Shown here: one piece after another, positions 49,531 through 62,675 of the stretch
Layout: each line of letters opens with the position of its first letter
Position numbering within the stretch: position 1 is the first letter of the stretch
NCBI RefSeq assembly: GCF_000208745.1
Contig: NC_030858.1
Span: 36,662,486-36,726,485 of the forward strand
Origin: Theobroma cacao
Taxonomy: Eukaryota > Streptophyta > Magnoliopsida > Malvales > Malvaceae
Direction: 5' to 3'
DNA length: 64,000 nt
The notes under the pieces: model-generated
What the model was told of the DNA's origin: nothing
What the model saw: only the letters and a program-made list of their open reading frames with translations
Databases searched by the model: none
Position numbers and translations under genes: made by a program

Positions 49531-49612
49531 TATATTTTTTAATTGAAAAAGAGGAATTGAAATTTGTTTTTTAGGTAAAGACTATACACTAATCAATAAG
49601 TCAAATGTTCGA
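49531..49612 (-). mobile_element. Decayed relative of the SINE at 35.4 kb
   Basis: The order of blocks TTTAATTGAAAAAGAGGAATTG, AGGTAAAGACTATACACTAA and CAATAAGTCAAATGTTCG follows the young SINE (AATTGGGGAAGAGGGGATTCG, AGGTAAGGGATAATGCACCAA, TAATGAGCTAAATGCTCGG) in the same orientation. The B box is destroyed and no target-site duplication is obvious. Confidence 0.4.
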
Positions 49613-51817
49613 TATAATTTAATTAATAGACGGCAAGAACCTACTTGTACTTTACTACTCATAACTGAATTGTGGGGATGGGGTGTTGCTTAGGAAGTTT
49701 CTTGAGTTGACGGAAAGCAAGGGCGCATTGAAAATGATGATGAAAAATAATAATTATTATTAATATATAAAAAATTTAAGATATATAATTTCATCACCTC
49801 TAATTAAATTAAGTAATAATCACTTTTCATATAAAATTTTAAATACGTCACTGACAGAAAGTTTATCCACAAATTTTATTTTAATTTTGTTAAATTAAAG
49901 ATGAAAACGTTATGGATTAAGTTGTTTTTTTTTTAACCAAATTCTAATTTTGGTGACAAGATAATGGCTCTAGGAGAGTATTGGGCCAACTGGTATATAT
50001 CTCTGATGGCTTTGGCATTTGCAAATGGATTTATTTGCACATTTCTAATCTTCCCAAGCGATGAAGTTTAATTTTGTTTGTATAGCAATTGTTCCAAATA
50101 TGGTCCAATTTTGAGGACTGCAAGGTTTTATTCGGCTTACTATAGAACTAGAGATTTGACCTAGCCAACCTGTTAAGTAAAGAAAAACAGTACTTTTTTG
50201 GAGTGATTAATTTGGACACGTTGATAGCATAATTGATCATGACATTTTCATTCAGATACGCTTCCTTTTCCTTTTGGCAATGGTTTACTTTCCTAGAAAC
50301 CATGCATCATTTCAATGTAAAATACAGTTGAAAAACAGCAGGAAATGTTCACAGGATTTAATGTTTGAGCCCAAAGGAAGACTCCTCTTGGCTCTCGCTT
50401 CTCCGTGTAAACAATGCAATCAACATCAAGATATTTTTCCTTTCACTTGCGTTTCATTAGCTGGGGTTTACTCTCAAACCGATGACCTCGATCATTTACT
50501 TTTTAACTCGGTTTTGACTGAGGTACGCGCCTGAGGTTCACATTTGTCCACATTTCGGACAATGTCTTGCTTCTAAAGCTGTAACATTTTGAAGTGGAAA
50601 TTAAATTCGCTTTTTGTTCGTATATTAACTAATCCATCGTATACTTTGTTAATATGTCACATCAGAATTATGAATTTTTATCCCTCTTTCCTCGTCTTGT
50701 TCTTACTCCTTAGATTTGACTAGAGCTGTCATTTTCAACTTCTTTCTTCTATAATTTAGACTGCCTCCCATTTACTTATAGCTTATTCTTGCAGGTGGGT
50801 TGTTCCAAAACTTAATTGTGGGTGCAACTGTTGATAGATTCTTGATGAGAAATGGCAACAAATTTGTCAATTTCATGTTTAATTTCCTTAAAGCTCAAGA
50901 TTTTATAATGTAGAGATCATTCATGCCATTGTGAGAGAATTTCACTCAGTTTGGACACATTAATGACACATGCACAGAAAAAGAGAGCCTTCACATTATT
51001 TCGTTGACCTAATGATTCTCTTCAGTTGTTCACACTGAAACTGATCGATTAAAGACTCATTGCATCTCGAACGACTTTCTCTTCTTTTTCTTTTCTCGAA
51101 TCTTTCTAACAAAATGTCGAAGAAAATAATGGGTTTGCTTTTGTTGGGGCATTAATCTGTTAATTGTGGAAATTAGAGGCTTAGGTGTATAGGCTTGTCA
51201 GCTAGTTTAATTGTTGCTTGATTATTCTTGGTTTAATCATTGGCATATAGCCAGATTAAAGGTACTAAGAAAGAGTTTGTCTCTCTATGTATTGAATTCG
51301 ATTAGCTCTCCAATAAGAAGATGTTGCATGAAATCTTTTAGTCATTAAAAAGACTCAGAAGCTATGGGTTCTTTCTTTTTGTGATAAATAATGGATTCCC
51401 TTTGGAAGAATAAGTGTAGCACAAGTTCACACATTAGCAGGGAACCAGGTACATGCCCATAGGCATAGCAGGTTATTTTCAATAATCTAAACGGAACAGT
51501 TGAACCCTGGAAATTTGTCTCTTTTGACTTTTGTTAGATATATATATATACCTCACATTTCATCTATCTACACTGAAAAAGCCCCTCCCTTCCTTTTCCA
51601 TAGGCCACAAAAAAAAGGGCAGGCTGTTCATTGGACCGCCTTTGCTGCCACTGAACGCGGTGGGGCTGATATTTACGTATGCAAACAAACATAGCTAGGG
51701 CCCGCAGGATTTTCTTGGTTGGTATCTTTTAAATTTCAGTGGAACTGAAAGTGAAAGCTTTTTCCAGCATGGGAAACCTTTCAACACAGTCACGTCATGG
51801 CCAGCCTTCACATTAGG
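49613..51817. other. Intergenic sequence, no gene seen
   Basis: An 86-codon frame at 50274-50534 and a 64-codon frame at 51500-51694 have no recognised features. I do not call them genes. Confidence 0.45.
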
Positions 51818-51900
51818 TTTTTTTTTTTTTTAAATATTTGAATTCATATTTTTTTAAGTAATAAAATCATATATTAATTAATAAGTTAAATATTTAGATG
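51818..51900 (-). mobile_element. Second decayed SINE relative
   Basis: A long T-run is followed by TTTGAATTCATATTTTTTTAA, then GTAATAAAATCATATATTAA and AATAAGTTAAATATTTAGATG. The block order is that of the SINE at 35394-35541 in the same orientation, but similarity is low. Confidence 0.35.
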
Positions 51901-54900
51901 TTTGTGGGACTTTTCTTAATTGCCGTGAAGTAATTTAGCATAAATCTAAATTCTTAAACTAATTAACTAGATCATATTCAATTAATTAAGAATAAAATTT
52001 TACTTAATTTTTACTGTTTTAAATTAAAGATTTTTTAAGAGATAAATATTGTAAAATTATATTGATTTTTGTATACAAAATAATTGAATTAAAGATGGAA
52101 AATTATGTCTATAAATTTAAACTTGATATATTCTCCTTAATTAATTTCTTATCTATTTAATGGCGCACACCAATGATGAAACAGTCAATATTATGATTTT
52201 TGGTCTCTTCAAAATGGACCACATATTTTGGGAGTTAGGGGCCTGCAAATTACTATATATATCAAAGTTTATAACTAATTCATCACTTACAAAAGATTGA
52301 TGACCCCATGAGCATTAATTAAGCTCAGAAATCAAATTGTCATGGATTGGATAGGTATATAATATAATGCTAATAATAAAGACAAAAGCCAAATTATATA
52401 AAAAAAATTAATGGGAAAGAGCACCTGATGATTCTCATAGCAACCAATTAACTAGACGATGGCTATGAAGAAGGAATTGGTGTAGTGCTCCTTTCATTTT
52501 CCTATTATTTTAAGTGAAACTCAAAAATAGAAAGAAAAAGAAACCCCAATAGGATTTTATAGTTTATTTATATATAAATTATTAATTTCTTGACTTAATC
52601 AAGCCTTACGATGGAGCAATCCTTTGGGTGCTTCGTCAGAAAAAAGAAGAAGAAAAAGGCATCAAAGTGATGTTTTTATCATTAATAATTGTGTTTTGTT
52701 TATTAACCAATAACCACTTGCTTCGTCATTTCTTAATTGACTCTTTGCTTGGTTGTTACTTTATTAATTAATCTAATCTCTCTAATTCCAGGCACGTTGA
52801 ACCTAATTTATACTTTGTTTACAAGAAAGTCTGCATTAGAATTTATTAATTTGATCCTTTTGTAACACATAATATTACTAGATATCTTCATCACACATCA
52901 ATATAAGATTAAGAGACACCGCAATTTCCAATTAACATTAATCTCAATAATAATTTTTCTTTTTTGAGATTTTAATTTTAAAAACATCTTATATATATAT
53001 ATATATATATATATCCGTTTTGAATATATAAAATTATCTTTTAATATTTTTTTTCATATTTAAAGAAAAAATATAAAAGTAAATGTCAAAAATTTTCGGA
53101 TCAACGACATTAAATTCGTTGATCTATGGAAATTATGTCACGTCCTCTCCTCTTTTAACTTCTTTTTAAAATTTATTTAAATAATAAAAAATATTAAATT
53201 TTTTACTTAAAGATTTTACACAAAATCTAATTTTTTGGCTGTACGTACCATGGCCCCTACGACACAATTAATGATCCAGAAACCATTTCGGCAGCGGAAA
53301 TTGCGCTTTCTGGATCTCAATCATGAAGCTCAGCGACCTTTAATTTCACGTAACTGTTTGCCTTTTAATTTTGGAGTTTTTGAAGGGTGCATTAATCAGT
53401 GCATGCATGGTCCCCAGGCTTTAGATTTTGCTTTTATGAGAAAATGAATTAAGTTTTTTATTTAATCAGGCATCTATCCCACATGCAACTGATGCTTTCA
53501 ACAGGAAAAAGGCGATTGAATTCATTAATTTCTTTTTGAAATTAAAACTTAGGCTCTACCAAATTGGGGAACAAGCGAATCATTCAAAGGCTGAATTTTT
53601 TGATTTGATGAATAGTTCAATATATCAGTTTAAAGTCGAAATCCTTGACATTTGACTGAATAATTCCAAAATTTTGAAAAGTCTAGCTTGTAAGCTAGAG
53701 AATTCCTTTTAATAATGAAATATAATTAAAATAAACAAAAAAAAAACCTCAAAATCGATAAAACTTTAACTGGTCCCTAACACCAATTACTTATAAAAAT
53801 CAATATGTTCACTTAAAATGGATATATATAATGAAAACCCAAATTACTTGTGAAAAGCAAAATGCCAATGAAATTTAAAAATATTATTGATTTGATTTTT
53901 GAATAAAATCAATCATGCAACTCCACTGAAATTGCTGTTAAAAAATATTATATTAACTTTATCTGTATGATATATTTTCACAGCACCTTCTACTCTAGTA
54001 AAAATTTTTGTATCAGTTCCTACGATAGAGCATTTTTATATGATAGAGCATCTGAAATCCTGGGCAAAATTAGCTCATTTCAGTGATATGAGCATCCGAA
54101 AACCTTGGCAGCTGAAGCAAGAAAAAACTACGGGAAGAAAAAGAGCAACAGAAATGAAGTTCTGACAACATTTTTCAAAGAATATTTTAATGAAATTGTT
54201 TCAATAATCCAATGATTTAGAATTAGTTGAACATTTCTCAGTTTGAAGAAGAAGAAGGCGAAGAAGGAATATAGATATTCCTTTGCTGATTTATTTAATA
54301 GGAGCACACCAATCATGAAATAGTCGTTCTTTTCAGTGCCTTGGTCTCCGGGCAACTGACCGAACGCGTGGCTGTTGGAGGCCTGCAATTTAAAACGTGA
54401 TTTATTCCCTTCATTCTACCTCTTAGTAGAAAAGTAGAATAAACGTAGACAAGCAACGACCAGCCAATAGCCCAAGAACAACGTTAAGTCAGATATCAAA
54501 ATTCCCGTGGATTAGTTTTCATGGTGTTATTTCTTATGCTTTAATTATTTTGTATATTCTCAAAAAAAAAAAAAACGAATTGTAGGTTAAATTAGTATGA
54601 CTTTATTAAATTGCACGATTCTTTTCAATTACGATTATGTAATAAAATTATATTTATTTAACTTATAATCTGTATAATATATAATTATTATAATTATATT
54701 AACACTCACTACCTTAACAATTTTTTCTCTCTATAAATTAGCCACTATTTATCCACTACATTCTTTTGTCACATGGTTTCTAGCAGATATAAGGATTAAG
54801 TGGGTTTTACTAAATGATATTTAACTAAGCATGCGTTTTTATTTGCTTCGTTTCCATTTTTGTTTGTTTGCGAAGGAATTGTTTACATTTCCATGCCTTT

Positions 54901-57900
54901 TGGCTTTTGCCACTCTATCTAATCAAAGCAAGGCAATGTTGGACCTACCATAGAAGCCACGAACTTAATCACATGTATAGCACCCGTTAATTATATTTAA
55001 TCTAATGTCAATTTAATTATCACTAATTAATATTCTATTCATCCCGAACTAATTAACTTCTTAATCAGACATTTAATATATATATTATATATATAAAGAC
55101 AAATGCATTAGCTCCTTCATCAAGGAACTCAAAATAAAACAAAAAAGGGTAGCTTCAACCACAAAAACAAGTGAGAGAGATTATTCAACCGATTACATTA
55201 TCTAATAAACTATGTTGCTGTAGGGTAAAGATACCACAATGCTGTCAACTTTTGACTAAATCAACCCATTTAATTATTATCCATTTTTTCATCCTGCAAA
55301 AGGGGAAGGAACAAATGAATTCTTTAGATAGTGGTGACTTTGGAATCAAATAATTGACATATACATACTTAATTAATGTTATTAATTACTGTCATAGTCT
55401 CTGTTTGATTAATTACTACTATTACTTTAATCTAATCTCCCTAAAGCCAAATGGTGCATTTCACTTATAAAAGCCGAAACTGCAATTTCTTTTCTGAACA
55501 ATTAGCTGATTGGTTTTAAACCTTTTGGAATCTGGACCATCATGAAAACAAACAAATCAACTAAGAGAATGCAAACGCCATCGGCTAGAAGTCTGCAAAG
55601 AGCGGAAAAAATTGGGATCTGTATGCCTGCAATCTCAATTACTGTGTGGCCTGGTCAAGAATAAGTGAAAATACAAGCTGGGGGGTTTTCTTCGTAACTT
55701 TTGTAACATTAACCTTGGTTAAGCTAGCTAAGCCTTGTTCTCACAAGGCATGGTTTGTTCCTCTTTGTGAAGTTTACCAGGAATTTACATGCATCATGTT
55801 GTCTGTTTGATCATAACTACAAAGCATGGCCGATCCGAAAAGGAAAAGGACAAAGATGAGAAATTCAGTGGGAGTGACGATCGCCATGACGTACGGCCGT
55901 CATGACATATTTGGTGATGTAGAGGAAAACAACAATTATCATGACAAGGACGATTGCTTTCTCGCCACAAGGTGAGCCTTTTTCTCCTTTCTGCTTGCCC
56001 CTTACTTTAATAACATACCGGCATTTGTTTATGCTCTCAAGTGCATGGACTTCCCAACTTCCGAAGGCTATGTTTATATCAGAACCAAAGTCCAATTTGG
56101 GACGTCTATGAATATTAATGCCATGTAAAACTAGGTGGATTACCATTCCAATGCTGAAAATATTGACTGAATGATCTAAAATTCCATTGAAAGGGTTGAG
56201 AATTAATTAGCCAAATACCTCCAAAATTTGGAAAAATCGAAGTAAACTAGTGAAAGAAGCAACATAGAATTGGATTTGAAAAGTCCCACCTAAATGCAGT
56301 ATCCGGACAGCTGTAATTTTTTTGTTCTTGGTACATCATTTATAATTTGTAAACTTGCATCTTCTGGAAGTGCATTTACTCGGTGAATAATTTATTGTGG
56401 GCAAATGCCATACCCCAAAACTGTGTTCCCTCCGTCAAAATATATATATATTTGGTTGACTGCTGCCTCTCAAAGGTATCCAATTTTTTGACTCGGTTAA
56501 CTCAATCAAACAGTTTCTGAATTCCGACCACAAAAGGACAATCCAAAACATAAATCTTTTCAATGCCAACTCTGAAACTTCAGACAATCAGGAGCTGGAA
56601 GAAACAGCAAGATTGCTGATCATAATCAACTTATCCTTAAGTTGTTTTTGTCTATTTTTGTACAAATTGGCTGCAAAACCAGAGACAGAAACCATTGTGA
56701 AAACCGTCACCATATGCATCTGCATGCGGTTGTGGTTTTGTCAATAGAGATCGGTCATTGTAATACTGGTCGAATGCATGCATGCATGCATGCAAAATTT
56801 GGGCCATGGAAAGTGAAAACTTGTAGGGATGTATCGATTTTGTTTTAGGCTTATTGAAGTAATTATTTGTACATATATTATGATAGACTATTAACTAGCT
56901 ATGTTCAATAAAAAAATTCAAAAAAAATGCATAATTTTAACGTATAATGATAAAATAAAATAAACAAAAGAGGAAGAAGAAATCAATAAGCACGGTTTCT
57001 TAACTTAATAGAAGGGTAAAAGAACAAAGATTATACATCTAAATATGTAGAGAAAAGATGATTAAAAAGCGTGTTTAAGGGTAAGTAATTGGAGACCTAG
57101 AATATTTCGATAATATTGAACAGGTCCAAGACTCTTGTGCAGCGAAGGCTTCCTCTAAATCTGCTGGCTCCATCGTCAAATTTCATGAAATTAAAATAAG
57201 CTTATTGGGGCGAGGGTAGGGCCGGAGCAATAGCAATTGGAAATCTTCCAACTTCCAAGTAAAATAATGTGTGCGTATGTCATTTTTTCTCTCTTTAAGG
57301 TCAAGTTTATACATATATAAATCCTTCCCTGGATAAGCACTCGTTTTTTTTTTTTTTGTTTAATTATTGACTACCTGACCATTAGTTAATTAATTACATA
57401 ATTTTAAATCACGTCAAGTAATATTTTAGGGTTAAATTGAGGCCTTATTAAGTGAAAAATTAAAAAATTAACTCATAAAGAGTGTCTTCTCTTTTTTTTT
57501 TTTTAAAGCGAAGTATCATATTTCATAAAAAATGAAATTACAAATACACCGATCAAGTCTCTAATCTTAAATCTTTCTTTGTTCTTTCATTTATCTCCCG
57601 GATTAAAATTGGCGATTTTCTTTTAGTGAAATTGATTTACGATGGAATCAATAAATCCTAAAGATTGGTGTGGCCTAAAAATTGACAAAAGAAAAGGAGT
57701 GGCTGAAAAGGAATACAGTCCTTCATTTGTAAAATATTACATGGTGGCCCAGCAGTAAAAAATTATTTTTTTTTTAAAAAAAGTATTAATCAATTGATTA
57801 ATAGTAACACGAGAGCCTTACATCTTCATATATTAAAATTCAAAATAAATGGGAATGAATATATATATCTGATTGAAGTTGATGTTTTTGTATAATTAAA

Positions 57901-58284
57901 GCCAAATACTTTCGTATTTTCGGGACAAAAGATATATATCAATTTCAGTAAATTGTAGAATTAGACAAATAAGAACACACAAAAATGCTAGGTTGGCTAC
58001 AACAAAAATGCTAGGTTGGCTCTATTTATAGTAATTAAATGAAATTGATTGGACCTCAAAAAAATCCATGAAAAATACTAAATCGTTTAATTATATATTC
58101 TTTCCATTAGTGAAAACAAAAAAATCTACCTTCCTTTCACACTTTACCAACAAAATCTAATCAATCTTCTAGACCTTTTCTGCCCCAGAAAGGAGAAAGA
58201 AAAATAATGTAAATAAATCAAATTAATTTCCATTGCAAGTTCAATAATTAGTAATGGAAGTGCAAGGAAAGCTAGCTGGCTATC
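51901..58284. other. 6.4 kb gene-poor AT-rich region
   Basis: Contains (TA)n at 52990-53014, a GCAT-repeat palindrome at 56774-56794, and a 19-bp direct repeat (CAAAAATGCTAGGTTGGCT) at 57980-57998 and 58003-58021. Open frames at 53235-53447 (70 codons) and 55865-56146 (minus, 93 codons, one hydrophobic stretch near its C-terminus) are unrecognised. No tRNA or known microRNA seen. Confidence 0.45.
56774..56794. repeat. (GCAT)n self-complementary microsatellite
   Basis: Five ATGC units in a row. The tract is its own reverse complement and overlaps RY-like CATGCA motifs, which bind B3 factors in other promoters. No gene is close. Confidence 0.85.
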
Positions 58285-58501
58285 TCAAACGAGCAATTTG
58301 ACAAAGGAACTGGTCATTTTCAGGCTCACAGAGTCCAATTCCTGGACGCAAAACTTCATTTGTACAAAAGCAAAGCAAAGCAACCCAAAAATTAACGCTA
58401 CAGTTATGATATTCAACCGCGTGGACTGTCCCTCCTCACCTTGTTCGCAGTCTTCTTGTTTTGACCTTTCCCCGCGCCTTCCTAGCTGTCGCCTACTCCC
58501 T

Positions 58502-58510
58502 CTATATATA
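58502..58510 (+). promoter_or_regulatory. TATA box of the EXO70 gene
   Basis: CTATATATA lies about 148 bases before the start codon at 58650. It places the transcription start near 58530, which rules out the earlier in-frame ATG at 58461. Confidence 0.7.
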
Positions 58511-58649
58511 CCCCCCACAGCACCCCATAATCCACATCAGTACTGCTCTGCAAAAACATACCAACACATTTCTTCTCTTCTTCGACATCACTACTTCTTT
58601 CTGTCTGACGTTTAAATTTCCATCAAAGCTCTCTGGAAGAACTGGTTGC

Positions 58650-60521
58650 ATGCCAAGGAAAGGAATGAGGACCGTCTTCTTCAAATCCCCATCTCCTACT
58701 AGGATCACTCCTCCTGCTTCTCCACTTCCCCATACTTTTTCCGAGTCTTTAATGGAGGAAAACATTGAAGTTGCCGAATTCGTCATCACTAAATGGGACT
58801 CCTTATCGGAAAGCAATTCATCCCACTGTAACATCGGTTCTCTTTTCTCCGACGACAATCGGGAAGAAGCGAAGCTGTACTTGAGTTCCGTTAAGGGTCT
58901 GCAAAAAGCCATGCAATACTTGGCTTCACACCAAGCAAGTTCCGAGAAACTTGTCCCAGCTCAGACACTGATGCAGACTGCCATGAAACGGCTCGAGAGG
59001 GAGTTTTACCAAATTTTAAAGTCGAACCGGGATTATCTTGACCCGGAATCCGTTTCTACTCACTCTTCTGCCAGACCTTCGACTTCGAGGTCTAGCTTTT
59101 CAGACTTCGAAAATGAGTCTGAAAACGAGAGGGACGAGGATGAGTCGATACCCGAGGTCGAGAGAGTTTCCCTAGCCGCAATGACCGATTTAAAAGCCAT
59201 TGCCGATGCCATGATATCAGCTGGGTACACAAGGGAATGCCTCAAAATTTACAAGATTATTCGGAAATCGATCGTCGATGAAGCTCTTTATCATCTGGGA
59301 GTTGAAAGTTTGACTTTTCAGCAGATTCAAAAGATGGATTGGGAAGTCTTGGAGCTTAAGATTAAGAATTGGTTAAACGCTGTTAAAATGGCGGTTAAGA
59401 CCCTGTTTTATGGAGAGAGAATCCTCTGTGATCACGTGTTTTCGGTTTCGGATAAGATCAGAGAATCTTGTTTTTCTGAGATTTCGAAAGAAGGAGCTTT
59501 GGCGTTATTTGGATTCCCAGAAACTGTAGCAAAGTGCAAGAAAACTCCCGAGAAAATGTTCCGTATTTTGGATTTGTACGAGGCTGTTTCCGATCTTTGG
59601 CCCGAGATTGAATCAATCTTCAGCTTCGAATTAACCTCAACCGTCCGATCAACCGCCGTTAACTCCTTAATCAGGCTCGGTGAGGCCGTTAGAACGATGT
59701 TAACGGACTTCGAAATGGCGATTCAAAAGGATTCATCCAAATCGACTCTCGCAGGCGGTGGAATACACCCTCTTACACGCTACGTTATGAATTACATCAG
59801 TTTCCTCGTCGACTATAGCGGGAGTCTCTCCGACATCCTTGCAGATTGGCCGTTAACGATTCCATCTCCTTTACCCGAGTCTTACTTCGGCAGCCCCGAC
59901 AACGAGGAGAGCATTTCATCGCCGATTTCGGTCCGTTTAGCTTGGCTCATCCTCGTCATGCTATGCAAACTGGACGGGAAAGCCGCGATGTATAAAGACG
60001 TGGCGCTTTCTTATTTGTTCTTAGCAAATAATCTCCAATACATCGTCGGAAAAGTCCGCCAATCGAATCTGAAGTTCCTTCTAGGTGACGATTGGGTCAC
60101 AAGGCACGAACTGAAAGTGAAACAGTATGCCACGAATTACGAGAGGGTGGGATGGAGCAAAGTGGTCGCGTCACTGCCTGAAAATTCAACGGCTGAGATT
60201 CCAGTTGATCAAGTGATAGATCATTTTAGAAAATTTAATTCAGCCTTTGAAGAAACATACACAAAACAAACTTCTTGGGTCATAGCCGACCCGAAACTCC
60301 GAGATGACATCAAAATCTCGTTGGCAAGACGGATTGTCCCGATCTACAAGGAGTTTTTCGAGAAATACGGCGGAATGCAGCTGAGGAAGAAAATGTGGGT
60401 TGAGTCACTTGTCAGATATACCCCTGATGATTTGGGAAATTACTGGTCGGATTTGTTTTTCGGAAGCGGAAGTTCAGGAAGTGTTTCGTCAAGTTCAAGC
60501 CGAGGTGGTCGGAGTCGTTGA
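58650..60521 (+). CDS. EXO70: Exocyst subunit EXO70, H-clade
   Basis: Intronless, 623 residues from the ATG at 58650. The frame is open back to 58461, but a TATA box at 58502 lies inside that extension, so the later start MPRKGMRTVFFKSPSPTR is preferred. That N-terminus is typical of EXO70H proteins. Residues 50-130 are acidic and helical (KGLQKAMQYL, MKRLEREFYQILKSNRDYL). A Ser/Glu/Asp-rich linker follows (FENESENERDEDES). The Exo70 helical-rod domain begins at about residue 180 (DLKAIADAMISAGYTRECLK) and runs to the end. It includes RILDLYEAVSDLWPEIESIF, GGGIHPLTRYVMNYISFLVD and IVPIYKEFFEKYGG. EXO70 tethers secretory vesicles to PI(4,5)P2 in the plasma membrane. Plant H-clade members are linked to defence, trichomes and specialised secretion. 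The Gly/Ser/Arg tail ends GGRSR. Confidence 0.95.
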   Translation: MPRKGMRTVFFKSPSPTRITPPASPLPHTFSESLMEENIEVAEFVITKWDSLSESNSSHCNIGSLFSDDNREEAKLYLSSVKGLQKAMQYLASHQASSEKLVPAQTLMQTAMKRLEREFYQILKSNRDYLDPESVSTHSSARPSTSRSSFSDFENESENERDEDESIPEVERVSLAAMTDLKAIADAMISAGYTRECLKIYKIIRKSIVDEALYHLGVESLTFQQIQKMDWEVLELKIKNWLNAVKMAVKTLFYGERILCDHVFSVSDKIRESCFSEISKEGALALFGFPETVAKCKKTPEKMFRILDLYEAVSDLWPEIESIFSFELTSTVRSTAVNSLIRLGEAVRTMLTDFEMAIQKDSSKSTLAGGGIHPLTRYVMNYISFLVDYSGSLSDILADWPLTIPSPLPESYFGSPDNEESISSPISVRLAWLILVMLCKLDGKAAMYKDVALSYLFLANNLQYIVGKVRQSNLKFLLGDDWVTRHELKVKQYATNYERVGWSKVVASLPENSTAEIPVDQVIDHFRKFNSAFEETYTKQTSWVIADPKLRDDIKISLARRIVPIYKEFFEKYGGMQLRKKMWVESLVRYTPDDLGNYWSDLFFGSGSSGSVSSSSSRGGRSR

Positions 60522-61871
60522 AACCGACCTTTTTTCGGTGCGTGGAAAGAATTGCCGACCACATTGGATTTTAGGCTCGTGTTTTGTTTTTTTGTGGATA
60601 ATTATAAGAAGAATGAGGCGTGTAGTGAATCTGATTGACACGTGTATAAAGAAAAGATTAATTCAACTCAATTAATACAAAATTCTTTGATTAATCATAT
60701 TAATTAATTTCTGTTGATTTTATTTCTATTTGTTTGGTTTTTTTTGTGGTGTGTTGGGGTGGATTAAGTTAAAAAGGAAGCTTCTAATTAACAAGATGTT
60801 GGGAAAGAGGTAAATGCCAATGAAGTGACACTTAGCAAATCATTCTCATCAGAAAAAAGTGATTCCATCGATATATGAATGACTTCGTTGCAACAATTGT
60901 TTAACTATACTAATTGTTGACTTAAAAGTAAAATATTAGTAATTCTTTTGATAACCACTAAACTTTTGGTCCTTTTCTTTTATCTTAAATTTACATATTA
61001 TTCACGTGAAAGTTGAGAGTCAATTGCATGAAAGTTAAGGATGATAAAAGATATTAGGTAAAACATTATTTGATATGTTTCAATAGAATAAGAGTTTGAG
61101 AAAGATACAAGTAGTAACTTTAAAGTGTTTATTATTCGAAATTGATTATAGGCTATGAATTTTTAATGTTTATATTATTTTTTAAGTACGCATTACTTAT
61201 AATTAATAAATCATTTATTTATAAATAGTATAAATATAAAATTTACTTTGAGTTTTGTAATTTAATTTTGATTAAAAAATACATAAAATACATAAAATTA
61301 ATTAAATTTTATTTTTTATTATTAAATTAAAGTCTGATCAAATTATATAACGAGTACTCATATAATTTTTAACTAAATAAAAAGAGTTCAGATTTTCATA
61401 AAATATTGTTAATGGAGTTCAAACAAGATATAAGTATTAAATTTTATAATCAAATTCACATATAAATACCTAAAAATTAACAAATATTTATCCGTCATCA
61501 TTTTTATACAAGCAAAGAGAAGCGCCTTTCATATTCAAAAAGACAAAGTCTGATTTGTTTTTTCCTTCCTTTTTCAAAATTAAGTTCTAGATTAATATTA
61601 TTTGAAAACTTCACTAAGTTGATCTTTCTTACATTGATAAGTTTTCATGAATAACATATAAGGCTAGAACGAGCAATGTGCTCATCGCTAGGTCATGGAG
61701 ATGAGTTCAATAGCATTGAAAACAAGCTTTTACATACATTGACGTTGGCAAAATCAAACTTATTTTGTTTGACCGCCCCAAAGAATTAGGATTCAAGGAC
61801 TTCTTTATACTTGAACATTAAGCTTCGGCAGTCAAACTATATATATATATATATATAAATAGCTCAATTAT
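60522..61871. other. EXO70 3' UTR and AT-rich spacer
   Basis: The first 200 bases are likely 3' UTR. The remainder is very AT-rich, with (TA)n at 61839-61857. No gene seen. Confidence 0.5.
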
Positions 61872-62675
61872 TGTTGGAGTTAGTTATCAACCTGCCACAC
61901 CACGACTTCTTACAGCCAGAAGATCAAAGACAAAGTAATACAGGATGTCTACTCAAAACTCTTACCAGTCAGTCAAGAAGTGAGGCTTAGAAGACAGAAG
62001 CGTTGATCACGAGACGTGCTGTCCAGGGGAGGCACGAACTTGGACATGTCAAGTTTAAAGGAGTGCATGGCCATATCTCTTTGGAATATATTCTGAAAGT
62101 TACCTGCAAGCTAATTCTGATAATATATTATTTAATTAGTGGCTTTAATCAACGGGCGGGAAAAGCAAAGACGTTGCTTAGATTATTTTAATTCAACCTT
62201 CTCCCAGAATTATTTTCTAACCCGAAGAAATTGCAGAGATGCACAAGAGTTTGCTTGCCTACAACCGAATTTTGTGTTAGTTGATTTGGCAGCCTACTCC
62301 GAGAGACAAAGCCTGCTGAATTGAAGATTGTTAGAAGGAGCTTTTCTTTTGATATAATGGAAAAAAGAAACAAGAACCAATAGATCTATTCTTGAGCAAG
62401 GTGACTATGCCATGAACTTATACTTCCAACATAACAGATGTATTTATCTTTGACATTCAACTTCATCTAATTGTGTAACATTTTTATTGTATTAACTTTT
62501 TCATCCATAAAATTTTTTTTCTTAATTTGGATTTATCTCAATCCTAATATCTATTATGAAAATTAACATTAATGAAGGTTTGAGTAAATTTTGATATTTC
62601 TTATTACGAGTTCATGTTTTTAATTCAAAAAAACATGTTTTTTAAGTAGTATTAGGTGAAGGAAAGTCTCCAACA
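61872..62675. mobile_element. Candidate degenerate solo LTR
   Basis: An 804-base segment opens with TGTTGGAG and closes with CTCCAACA, a perfect 8-base inverted repeat of the TG...CA kind that bounds LTRs. The internal sequence is GC-richer than its flanks between 61880 and 62340 and lacks a coherent open frame. The flanking five bases (ATTAT and CTCAT) agree at only three of five positions, so a target-site duplication is not proven. No primer-binding site or second LTR is visible. Confidence 0.35.

Noticed and set aside
53235..53447. 70-codon frame in the gene-poor region
   Set aside because: No family match, no promoter or splice context, and surrounded by AT-rich sequence.
58461..58649. 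N-terminal extension of the EXO70 frame
   Set aside because: A TATA box lies within it, and the family N-terminus begins at 58650.
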